A stretch of DNA of 24,019 bases from JACTMI01 sp964618415. GTDB taxonomy: Bacteria > Acidobacteriota > Thermoanaerobaculia > Multivoradales > JAGPDF01. Numbering within the stretch: the stretch's first letter is position 1; each line of letters opens with the position of its first letter. Where the stretch lies: assembly GCA_964618415.1 (NCBI GenBank), contig CAZUAT010000053.1:1-24019 (forward strand). The letters run 5' to 3'. Both the position numbers and the translations under genes were made by a program. The notes under the pieces were generated by a model, which was given only the letters and a program-made list of their open reading frames with translations, was not told where the DNA came from and ran no database searches. Shown one piece after another: positions 14,701 through 20,807 of this stretch.

Positions 14701-15689
14701 CTGGCGCCGGTGTCGGTCGAACGGTAGAGATCGCCGGCGCCGTTGGCGGCCACGACGAGTCCCGGCGCCGGGCTGACGAAATCGAAGCGGGTCGAGTCGA
14801 TGCCCGGGGAGAGCACGTCGCCCAGGTCGACCCAGGTCTGTCCGCCGTCGACCGAGCGGAACAGGCGGGTGTCGCCGTTGGGCGCCATGCCGGCCCGGGC
14901 GGTGGCGAGCAGCGTGTCGTCGCTCAGGCGGACGAGCGCGATGCGGCCGTCTGCAGACTGACCGGCGACCCAGTTCAGGCCGCCGTCGGTCGAGCGGTGG
15001 AACATGTCGTCGACCACGGCGACCGCCACCGATGCGGTGAGGAACACCACGGCGCGTGCCTCTCCGGCCAGCACGAGGTCGAATGTCGCGGCGCCGTCGG
15101 TCGTCCGGTAGAGCCCGTCGGCTGCTGCCCCCAGCCCGGTCTGCGCATCGGCAAACGAGAGCGCCAGGATGTCGTGCGGGGAGGCCTCCCAGCTGAGTCC
15201 TCCGTCGCGCGTCAGCTGGGTTCCGAAGTTGCCGTGCGCGGTGCCGATCTGCGGGGAGTGGAACCGCATGTCGTAGGTCGACCCGAGCAGCGGCAGCTCC
15301 TGCCAGCTGACGCCGCCGTCGAGCGTCCGGTAGTTGCGGTTGCCCCACGTCCAGCCGTGTGCGGCGTCGAGAAACTGGATGCCGTGCAGGGGATCGCCGA
15401 GCGAGGCCGGGATGTCGCGCTGCATCCAGGTCGCCCCACCGTCGCTGGTCTCGAACAGGGCCCCGCTCTCATCGAACGAGTCGTCCTCGGTGACGAACAG
15501 GACGTGGCCCGGCGCCGGAGCGGCCACGCCGTGGACTTCGAGGAAGGTCGGCACCGGGCTCTGGGTGCTCCATTGCGCCTCCGCCGGGCGGGTGCCGGCC
15601 AGGGCGACGGCGAGCAGCAGCCCGAGTACGGGAACCGGGCGAGGGCGGAGGGCGGCGGAGCGGGCGAGCGGGCGGCGGTGGTTGCACAT
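11781..15689 (-). CDS. Large secreted BNR-repeat / PKD / FG-GAP protein with DGFESG tail
   Basis: A 1302-residue extracellular protein. A signal peptide (hydrophobic about 19-32, cleavage near AEA at 38) is followed by three modules. (a) About 40-665: at least 13 BNR/Ycf48-like motifs of the form S/T-x-D-x-G-x-x-W (for example TSDGGATW, STDGGLNW, SVDGGQTW, TTDGGASW), probably two beta-propellers. (b) About 670-750: a PKD domain (AFDFEATGLAVAFTDLSTDP, WQFGDGATSS, HVFSEAGSYWVRLTVTDDDG). (c) About 780-1150: seven FG-GAP/VCBS calcium loops (DPDGDGDLDI, DVDGDGDPDL, DFDNDGDSDL, DFDGDLDLDL, DYDGDGDLDV, DYDSDGDVDI, DIDTDGDLDY), one seven-bladed propeller. A fibronectin-III-like domain (about 1180-1280) precedes the last 20 residues, FGDGFESGDTTAWSATTP. 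No catalytic site seen; likely adhesion or surface binding. The ATG at 15689 is preceded by GGGAG (15701-15697). Confidence 0.93.
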   Translation of the reverse strand: MCNHRRPLARSAALRPRPVPVLGLLLAVALAGTRPAEAQWSTQSPVPTFLEVHGVAAPAPGHVLFVTEDDSFDESGALFETSDGGATWMQRDIPASLGDPLHGIQFLDAAHGWTWGNRNYRTLDGGVSWQELPLLGSTYDMRFHSPQIGTAHGNFGTQLTRDGGLSWEASPHDILALSFADAQTGLGAAADGLYRTTDGAATFDLVLAGEARAVVFLTASVAVAVVDDMFHRSTDGGLNWVAGQSADGRIALVRLSDDTLLATARAGMAPNGDTRLFRSVDGGQTWVDLGDVLSPGIDSTRFDFVSPAPGLVVAANGAGDLYRSTDTGASWTRVYASPGPGQSFFASSTLTFADAQTGYFGFGDGLVVATGDGGASWTQLTSGAAANLADLARFADGGLVAVGDEGTVLVSAAGAAHWVLRPRPTERDLAAVQVVDDRLLVVDSIGRVYQSTDRGLTWTTGGANPPGLEARDLQFESTTHGWVIGAGSQGSALFRTTDGGASWAPLGDFLGLHTAVDFIGASGWAARFDGRIRRTVDGGATWTETQLPGFDPPTYDLDFWDASIGYAVGDNGLVARSDDGGLTWTALPTPDPDDRFTAISLLGPDELWVTAADGAVLYSATGGQNWAALDAGNAGFAVWAAIAASPAGDAWIAGSRGRIRRFAGPPPAPDNRPPVAAFDFEATGLAVAFTDLSTDPDGTVVSWAWQFGDGATSSQRHPTHVFSEAGSYWVRLTVTDDDGATDVLQQNVIVQPGPGGTFGDFTEVTPLDPLFVTPQDEDFWVAATAAADPDGDGDLDIAVLGFYVVYGESVEEMLVLLRNQGTVVGDEWQFEYDALPLGDLTTGASDLAWGDVDGDGDPDLVVGSDGATVLYRNDAGTLVPTETVLPAYWEDNNQADFDLQSISWADFDNDGDSDLLLPSVWDDEASAWRTMLLRNDGSDGSGGFVFTEVDAGLPPTAHAQSAWGDFDGDLDLDLLLVHLAPLTGDGFLRRYRNDGDGQFTGEEILPGLTIEHGEAQWGDYDGDGDLDVLVAGHVREPGGTFANVLRIARNDGATHTPIEVLACPACDGWIDLTAATWADYDSDGDVDILLAGTYNSGSQIEGRARIYDNVGGEFVETDNQLPAPRSNGERGGAFSWLDIDTDGDLDYLIAGMYFVPDGNGLVEAQMHLYRNDADGENAAPSPPEQLASQVHPDGSVDLWWSPALDDHTPAAELTYALQLSRGGAPLPAVRRLPAPGDLSAGGAWTLAGLANGTYSWSLQAVDSAYNPGPPAVATFHVGPPPEPVFGDGFESGDTTAWSATTP

Positions 15690-15825
15690 GGTTCGACTCC
15701 CTGCGACAGGGGCCGCGACGGCAGGCCTCGGCCCTTCTGATGAGACAGGTCGGCGCGGCGAGTGGCACGGCTCGCAGCCAGGTTTGCGACCCAGTTGCTA
15801 GAGTCGGGCGCCAACGGAGTCCGAC

Positions 15826-16596
15826 ATGAGCCGATGGGCAAAGGCGGGACGGGCAGCGGCATGGATGCTGTGGACCGGGCTGGCGATCGGTTGCGGTCCG
15901 CCGACGATCGACCCGACCGACCTCGAGGGGTCGATCGCCGACCTGCGCGAAGCGGTCGACGAGGACCAGCGGGTCGCCTTCGACGCCGCCATCGCGCTGG
16001 TGCGTGAGGCGAGCGCCGGCAGGATCGACGGCACCGATCCGTTCCCGCTCGCCGGCATGACCGCGCCCGCCGTGGTCGCCGAAGCGGAGCGGATCGCGAT
16101 CCGCCGCGAGCGCGCTCTCGAGCAGGCCACGGCCGCGGCGCACCGCGCCGTGCTGGAGGCCGACGGGAAACTCGCCGCGCTGGCGGTCGTGGAGTTCGCG
16201 GCGCGCCCGGTGGGTGACACCGAGATGGAGGCCGACGTCACCGTGCGCAACGGGCTCGGCTTCCCGGTCGACACGGCCTGGCTGCGGATCGAGGTGGCGG
16301 TGCCCGACGGCGCCTCCCAGTCGGGCGAAGAGTTCGTGGCGTTCCAGCCGGCGCTGGCGGTCGGCGAGCAGCGGACGGTGCGGATCCTGGTCCTCGGCAC
16401 CGAGGCGCGCTCGCTGCCGGTCGAGCCCCCGGCGGTACTCACGACGCAGTTCCGGATGGCCGAACGCGGCGGCGAAGTGATGCTCAAAGCGCCCACCGAC
16501 GAGGAGCGGGCGCAGGCCGAGAAGGCGCTCGCGGAAGCCGAGGCGCGCATCCGCCAACTCGACACCCGCCTCGCGGCGGTCGCCACCCCGGGCTGA
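15826..16596 (+). CDS. Putative lipoprotein (DUF6694-like N-terminus)
   Basis: A 256-residue protein with a lipoprotein signal: basic start MSRWAKAGRA, hydrophobic core AAWMLWTGLAIG and Cys23 in the lipobox-like LAIGC. Directly after the cysteine, PPTIDPTDLEGSIADLREAV followed by DEDQRVAFDAAIALV resembles the short DUF6694-type lipoprotein segment (PTID ... then an amphipathic helix before a phenylalanine helix). A beta-rich domain follows (about 118-200, LAALAVVEFAARPVG to RTVRILVLGTEARSLPV), and the C-terminus (about 222-250) is a charged coiled-coil helix (EERAQAEKALAEAEARIRQL). Function unknown. ATG 15826 follows GGAG at 15816-15819; TGCTAGAGT (15797-15805 region) resembles an extended -10. 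FprA starts 10 bp after its stop, so the two are likely co-transcribed. Confidence 0.78.
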   Translation: MSRWAKAGRAAAWMLWTGLAIGCGPPTIDPTDLEGSIADLREAVDEDQRVAFDAAIALVREASAGRIDGTDPFPLAGMTAPAVVAEAERIAIRRERALEQATAAAHRAVLEADGKLAALAVVEFAARPVGDTEMEADVTVRNGLGFPVDTAWLRIEVAVPDGASQSGEEFVAFQPALAVGEQRTVRILVLGTEARSLPVEPPAVLTTQFRMAERGGEVMLKAPTDEERAQAEKALAEAEARIRQLDTRLAAVATPG

Positions 16597-16606
16597 CGCC
16601 GGCGCG

Positions 16607-18010
16607 ATGGGAGACCCCATGGCGGCCGGGCTCGGAACCGCGCAGCGCCCGCTGCGGGTGGCGATCGTCGGGGCCGGGCCGTCTGGCTTCTACACCGCCG
16701 CGGCCCTGCTCGCGGCGCCGGACATCGACGTCTCGATCGACCTCATCGACCGTCTGCCGACGCCGTACGGTCTGGTGCGCTACGGAGTGGCACCGGATCA
16801 TCCGAAGATCAAGGAGGTCGTACGGGTCTTCGAGAAGCTGGCGCTCGATCCTCGCGTGCGCTGCCTGGGGCACGTCGAGTTCGGACGCGATCTCGACCTG
16901 GCCGACCTGCGCCGTCACTACGACCAGGTCGTCTTCGCGGTGGGCGGCCAGAGCGACCGTCGCCTCGGCGTGCCCGGCGAGGAGCTGGCCGGCAGCCACT
17001 CCTCGACTGCGCTGGTGGCCTGGTACAGCCGCCATCCCGACTTTCTCGACCTCGAGGTCGACTTCGGAGTCGACGCGGCGGCGGTGGTCGGCATCGGCAA
17101 CGTGGCGATCGACGTGGCGCGGGTGCTCGCCCGCGATCCGCAGGAGCTGGCGGCCACCGACATCTCCGACGATGCGCTCGCGGCGCTGCGCGCCAGCGCG
17201 GTCCGCGACGTCTACGTGCTGGCGCGCCGCGGTCCCGTGCAGGCCAAGTGCTCGCCGGCCGAGCTCAAGGAGCTGGCGCACCTGGCCGGGGTCGACCTGC
17301 TCGTCGAGCCGCGCGAACTCGAGCTCGATCCGGGCAGCGCCGCCGAGCTCGCGGGCGACGTGCAGGCGCAGAAAAACCTGGAGATTCTGCGCGCCGCCGC
17401 GGCGCGCGGGCGCACCGGGGCGCCGCGCCGCATCCACCTGCGCTTTCTCGTCTCGCCGGTCGAACTGCTCGGCGAGGAGGGCCGCGTGCGGGGCCTGCGG
17501 CTGGAGCGCAATCGCCTGATCGAGCAGGGTGGCGGCCTGTCGGCGCGCGGCAGCGGGGAGTTCGAGACACTCGAGGTCGGCCTGGTCGTCCGCGCGGTCG
17601 GCTATCGCTCCCTGCCGCTCGCCGGCCTGCCGTTCGACGAGCGCAGCGGCACGGTGCCGAATCGCGCCGGCCGGATCGTCGATCCGACGAGCGGCGAGCC
17701 GCTGCCCGGCCTCTACGCCGCCGGCTGGTTCAAGCGCGGGCCGAGCGGCCTGATCGGTAGCAACAAGCCCGACGGCGCCGAGACCGCCGCCGCCATGCTG
17801 GCCGATCTGCCGACCACCCCGCCCGCCGCCGAGCCGGACCCGACGGAGGTCGATCGCCTGCTCGCCACGCGCGGCTGCCGCATCGTCGACTTCCCGGCCT
17901 GGAAGCGGCTCGACCAACTGGAGGTCGAGCGCGGACGCGCGGCGGGTCGCCCGCGCGTCAAGTTCGGCACCATCGGCGAGATGCTCGCGGCGCTCGACGC
18001 GCCCGAGTGA
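16607..18010 (+). CDS. fprA: Ferredoxin/adrenodoxin-type NADP+ reductase (FprA-like)
   Basis: A 467-residue flavoprotein that transfers electrons between NADPH and ferredoxin. It has the FAD Rossmann motif VAIVGAGPSGFYTA (about 18-31) and the family hallmark PTPYGLVRYGVAPDHPKIK (51-69). The NADP-binding stretch is AAVVGIGNVAIDVARVLARD. Next come VYVLARRGPVQAKCSPAELKEL and the C-terminal FAD segment with GLYAAGWFKRGPSGLIGSNK. Length is normal for mycobacterial FprA and mitochondrial adrenodoxin reductase. No fused ferredoxin or FeS domain is present, and no ferredoxin gene lies in the window, so the electron partner is unknown. ATG 16607 or the in-frame ATG at 16619 could be the start. It follows the lipoprotein gene by 10 bp; a palindrome separates it from the FG-GAP gene downstream. 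Confidence 0.95.
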   Translation: MGDPMAAGLGTAQRPLRVAIVGAGPSGFYTAAALLAAPDIDVSIDLIDRLPTPYGLVRYGVAPDHPKIKEVVRVFEKLALDPRVRCLGHVEFGRDLDLADLRRHYDQVVFAVGGQSDRRLGVPGEELAGSHSSTALVAWYSRHPDFLDLEVDFGVDAAAVVGIGNVAIDVARVLARDPQELAATDISDDALAALRASAVRDVYVLARRGPVQAKCSPAELKELAHLAGVDLLVEPRELELDPGSAAELAGDVQAQKNLEILRAAAARGRTGAPRRIHLRFLVSPVELLGEEGRVRGLRLERNRLIEQGGGLSARGSGEFETLEVGLVVRAVGYRSLPLAGLPFDERSGTVPNRAGRIVDPTSGEPLPGLYAAGWFKRGPSGLIGSNKPDGAETAAAMLADLPTTPPAAEPDPTEVDRLLATRGCRIVDFPAWKRLDQLEVERGRAAGRPRVKFGTIGEMLAALDAPE

Positions 18011-18024
18011 GCCGCGGCGGGCGC
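17999..18024. terminator. Hairpin spanning the fprA stop codon
   Basis: Inverted repeat GCGCCCG (17999-18005) / CGGGCGC (18018-18024), 7 pairs, 12-nt loop containing the TGA at 18008-18010. No T-tract. In DNA this rich in G and C a 7-bp stem could arise by chance, but the placement matches the other gene-end hairpins here. Confidence 0.35.
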
Positions 18025-18033
18025 TGTGAACAA

Positions 18034-18045
18034 CTGCATTTGCAG
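18034..18045. promoter_or_regulatory. Palindrome CTGCATTTGCAG upstream of the second FG-GAP gene
   Basis: A perfect 5-bp inverted repeat with a 2-bp centre (CTGCA-TT-TGCAG) in a relatively AT-rich patch, 29 bp before the ATG at 18075. It could be an operator or part of a promoter (TTGCAG at 18040-18045 as -35). No convincing -10 is seen, so this is tentative. Confidence 0.3.
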
Positions 18046-18074
18046 CTCGCCGGCCACCGGCACAAAGTTGCGGC

Positions 18075-19310
18075 ATGGACTGCTCGCAGACAGGCGCCCG
18101 GCGCACGGCCGGGCTCGGCCTCGCCGCCGCCCTGGTTGCCACGCTCCTGCCGGCAGGCGACTGGACTTACATCGAGGTCGGCTCGGATCACGTCCGCGTC
18201 TTCGGCCTGACGTTCGGGCGCGTCGACGCCGACCCCTGGCCCGACATCCTGAGCGGTCCCTATTGGTACCGCAACCCCGGCGGCGATCTCGCCGGCAGCT
18301 GGGAGCGCCAAGCGCTGCCCCAGGTCGAGGGTGACGACGCCGACGCGCTGCTCGCGGTCGACGTCGACGGCGATCCACACTTCGATCTCATCGCGATGAG
18401 CGGCACCGACGGCCGCGTCTACTGGCTCGAGCGCGACGCCGGCAGCGGCGTCTGGACGGCGCTGCGGGTAGGCGACGTGGGCGCCTCGAATCACGGCATC
18501 AGCGCCCAGGGCTACCGACTCGCCCAGCTCGAGCCGGGCGGCCGCCCGGAGATCGTCATCAACGCCGACCCCTGCTACTACTTCCGCATCCCCGCGGCGC
18601 CAGAGGCCGGCAACTGGCCGCGCGTGCGCGCCGTGGCGGCGGCGCACACCGCCGACGAGGAGATCGCGGTGGGCGACATCGACCGCGACGGGCAGCTCGA
18701 TCTGGTCACCTCCAACGGCGACACGGGCGAGGTGCGCTGGCTCGCCAATCCGGGCGACGGCAGCGGGGACTGGACGCCGCACCTGATCGCGACCCTGCCG
18801 GGGATCAGCTTCCACGACCGCCTGGAGGTGGCCGACTTCAACGGCGACGGGCGGCTCGACATCGTGGTCAGCGAAGAGAATGCGGCGGCGAGCGGTGCCG
18901 AGACCTGGCTGCTGCGCCAGCCCGCCTCGCCGACCAACCCGGCCTGGCCGGCGACCCTGCTCGTCTCGCAGGGGTCGACCAACTCGATGCGGGTGGGCGA
19001 CATCGACCGCGACGGCGACGTCGACATCGTCACCGCCGAGCACTTCGGGGCCCTTGCGGTGACCCTCTGGAGCAACGATGGCAGCGGGCAGTTCACACCG
19101 CAGCCGATCGACCAAGGCCACGAGAGCCACTTCGGCGTGCGGCCGTTCGATCTCGATCGCGACGGCGACCTCGACCTGGTCAGCATCGCCTGGAACGTGC
19201 CGGAGTTGCTTCACCTGTGGCGCAACGACTCGGTGGCCAGCCCCGGCTTCGTCCTGTTCGCCGACGGCTTCGAACTCGGCCCCCACCCGTGGTCGCTCGT
19301 CGTGCCCTGA
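18075..19310 (+). CDS. Secreted FG-GAP/VCBS-repeat protein with DGFELG tail
   Basis: A 411-residue protein with a signal peptide (hydrophobic about 11-26, LGLAAALVATLLPAG) and a single beta-propeller built from about six FG-GAP repeats. The Asp-rich loops are RVDADPWPDIL, DVDGDPHFDLI, DIDRDGQLDLV, DFNGDGRLDIV, DIDRDGDVDIV and DLDRDGDLDLV, all of the calcium-binding DxDxDGxxD type, with the first two degenerate. The chain ends LFADGFELGPHPWSLVVP, the same kind of tail as the large protein at 11781-15689. No catalytic residues are visible; a calcium-dependent surface or secreted binding protein is likely. ATG 18075 has no clear ribosome site. No operon partner is obvious: fprA ends 64 bp upstream and the TPR gene starts 58 bp downstream. 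Confidence 0.9.
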   Translation: MDCSQTGARRTAGLGLAAALVATLLPAGDWTYIEVGSDHVRVFGLTFGRVDADPWPDILSGPYWYRNPGGDLAGSWERQALPQVEGDDADALLAVDVDGDPHFDLIAMSGTDGRVYWLERDAGSGVWTALRVGDVGASNHGISAQGYRLAQLEPGGRPEIVINADPCYYFRIPAAPEAGNWPRVRAVAAAHTADEEIAVGDIDRDGQLDLVTSNGDTGEVRWLANPGDGSGDWTPHLIATLPGISFHDRLEVADFNGDGRLDIVVSEENAAASGAETWLLRQPASPTNPAWPATLLVSQGSTNSMRVGDIDRDGDVDIVTAEHFGALAVTLWSNDGSGQFTPQPIDQGHESHFGVRPFDLDRDGDLDLVSIAWNVPELLHLWRNDSVASPGFVLFADGFELGPHPWSLVVP

Positions 19311-19313
19311 GGA

Positions 19314-19345
19314 GGCCACGCCGCTGCGCGCTGCGTGGGGTGGCC
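19314..19345. terminator. Nested inverted repeats after the FG-GAP gene
   Basis: Just after the stop (19308-19310), GGCCAC (19314-19319) can pair with GTGGCC (19340-19345), and CCACGC (19316-19321) can pair with GCGTGG (19333-19338). The two pairings overlap on the left arm, so they are alternatives. Possible terminator between the FG-GAP and TPR genes; no T-run. Confidence 0.3.
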
Positions 19346-19368
19346 GCGGATGACAGAATGACTCCACC

Positions 19369-20796
19369 GTGCACGGTTCGCGCATACGCCCTCACCGCCT
19401 GCCGCTGACGACCCTCGTCGGCCTCGCCCTCGCGGTGATCGGGGGCGTGGGGGCGACCGGCGCCGCGGCGCAGCTGCCGGGCCATGACTGCGTGCAGACG
19501 CTGCGGCGCGCGCGGCTGGCGCCCGATCCGGCCGCCACGCTCGCCCAGCTGCGCACGGCGCTCGAGCTGCCCACCTGCGAGCTGCCGGCGCTCGTCGAAC
19601 TGGACCGTCTGGCGGCGCTCGGGCAGTTGCCGGAGGCCGAGGAGCCGGCGATCCGCGGGCGCATCACTGCGCTGCTCGCCGACCCGGCCGTCGAGCTGCC
19701 GCGCGGCCTGCTGCTGGGCTTCAACCGGATGCGCGTCACCGCCGAGGAGGATGCGGCGCTGCTCGCCGCCATCGAGCAGCGGTTGGCGCGGGCGCGTGAG
19801 CAGGGGCAGCAGATCGAGGGCCCCGCCTGGGTCAGCATGTTCGAGCTGCGGCTGGCGATCGAGGAGCGGCAGGGGCAGACGGAGGCGGCCCGCGCCACGG
19901 TCGAACAGCTGCGGGCAATCGACTCGCGCGAGATCTGGGAGTGGCAGGGTCTGGGACTCGATCAACGGCTCGGGCGATGGGAAAGCGTCGCGGCGACGCT
20001 CGAGCGCTGGGGCCCGGCCGCCCGGCGGCAGTCTTTCCTGGCCGAGCTCTATCTGATCGCCCTCGCCAAGGCCGGGCGGCTGGACGCGCTGATGCGTGAG
20101 CTCGACGCTTTTCAGCCGGCGGCCGATCTGTCGGTGAGCGGTGCCGGCGAGGCCACGCCGTTCGGGTCGGCGCTCCCGGCGGTCTTGGTGGAGGTGGCCT
20201 GGGCGCTGCGCGACGCCGGGCGCGACGAGGCGGCCGAGCAGATCTTCCGGCGCCTGCTGACGATCCAGCCGGACAACACCTCGGTGCGCCGCGTGCTCGT
20301 CCACCTGTATGCGGACGAGACCGAGGGGGCGCGCCTGGCGTCCACGGAGGCGCACCACCTGGTGGCGGCGGAGGATCCGGGCGAGCTCTACGCCGACGCC
20401 ACCAACCGCCTCGCCGCCGGAGACGCCGCGGGAGCGTTCGAACGGCTCGAGCGGGCCGCGCCGCGGCTCGGCGGCACCACTCTCGCCGAGGCCGCCTGGT
20501 ACAACCTCGGGCTGGCGGCCTGGAAGCTCGAGCGCTGGGAGCGCGCCGCGGAGGCGTTCGGAGAGGCGGCGAAGGTCCGGCCGGACCGCGCCGACACGCA
20601 CTACCAGCGCGGGGTGGCGCTCTACCATCTGCAGCGCTGGGCGCCGGCAGCCGAGGCGCTGGAGCGCACCCTGCAGCTCGACGCCGGCCGCTATCAGGCG
20701 CACTACTTCCTGTCGGCCTGCTACCACGCGCTGGGCCGGAGCGCGGACGCCTCCCGGCACGGCAACCTCTACCGCCAGGCGCGACCGCCCGGCTGA
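19369..20796 (+). CDS. Secreted TPR-repeat protein
   Basis: A 475-residue exported helical-repeat protein. The N-terminus is a signal peptide (hydrophobic about 12-28, cleavage near GAAAQ at 34). The chain is Ala/Leu/Glu-rich, with clear tetratricopeptide repeats toward the C-terminus: AWALRDAGRDEAAEQIFRRLL, then TIQPDN; AAWYNLGLAAWKLERWERAA; THYQRGVALYHLQRWAPAAE; AHYFLSACYHALGRSADASR. The middle is more degenerate (FLAELYLIALAKAGRLDALM). Such proteins are scaffolds for protein-protein contact in the periplasm; the partner is unknown. The start is GTG at 19369; an ATG at 19358 is in another frame. It converges with the metallopeptidase gene, with 9 bp between stops. Confidence 0.87.
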   Translation: MHGSRIRPHRLPLTTLVGLALAVIGGVGATGAAAQLPGHDCVQTLRRARLAPDPAATLAQLRTALELPTCELPALVELDRLAALGQLPEAEEPAIRGRITALLADPAVELPRGLLLGFNRMRVTAEEDAALLAAIEQRLARAREQGQQIEGPAWVSMFELRLAIEERQGQTEAARATVEQLRAIDSREIWEWQGLGLDQRLGRWESVAATLERWGPAARRQSFLAELYLIALAKAGRLDALMRELDAFQPAADLSVSGAGEATPFGSALPAVLVEVAWALRDAGRDEAAEQIFRRLLTIQPDNTSVRRVLVHLYADETEGARLASTEAHHLVAAEDPGELYADATNRLAAGDAAGAFERLERAAPRLGGTTLAEAAWYNLGLAAWKLERWERAAEAFGEAAKVRPDRADTHYQRGVALYHLQRWAPAAEALERTLQLDAGRYQAHYFLSACYHALGRSADASRHGNLYRQARPPG

Positions 20797-20807
20797 CGGC
20801 CGGGGTC
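20783..20807. terminator. Hairpin over the two convergent stop codons
   Basis: GACC (20783-20786) and CCGG (20789-20792), separated by a 2-nt bulge, pair with CCGG (20800-20803) and GGTC (20804-20807) around a 7-nt loop. The TPR stop (20794-20796) lies in the loop and the stop of the facing gene (20806-20808) overlaps the right arm. Position suits a bidirectional terminator; there is no T-run. Confidence 0.4.

Noticed and set aside
11778..15740. A 1320-codon open frame on the plus strand opposite the giant propeller gene
   Set aside because: The minus-strand product has a signal peptide, BNR, PKD and FG-GAP repeats. The plus-strand product is a low-complexity Val/Gly/Arg/Asp-rich chain with no domain; it stays open because of GC-rich third positions and the repeats.
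3028..15801. Many Arg/Ala/Ser/Pro-rich open frames of 60 to 250 codons on both strands
   Set aside because: They overlap recognised genes, lack domains and are expected by chance in DNA this rich in G and C.
15784..15804. TTGCGA and TAGAGT as a promoter of the lipoprotein gene
   Set aside because: The hexamers are only 9 bp apart, so they cannot work as a -35/-10 pair; only an extended -10 (TGCTAGAGT) remains, which is weak.
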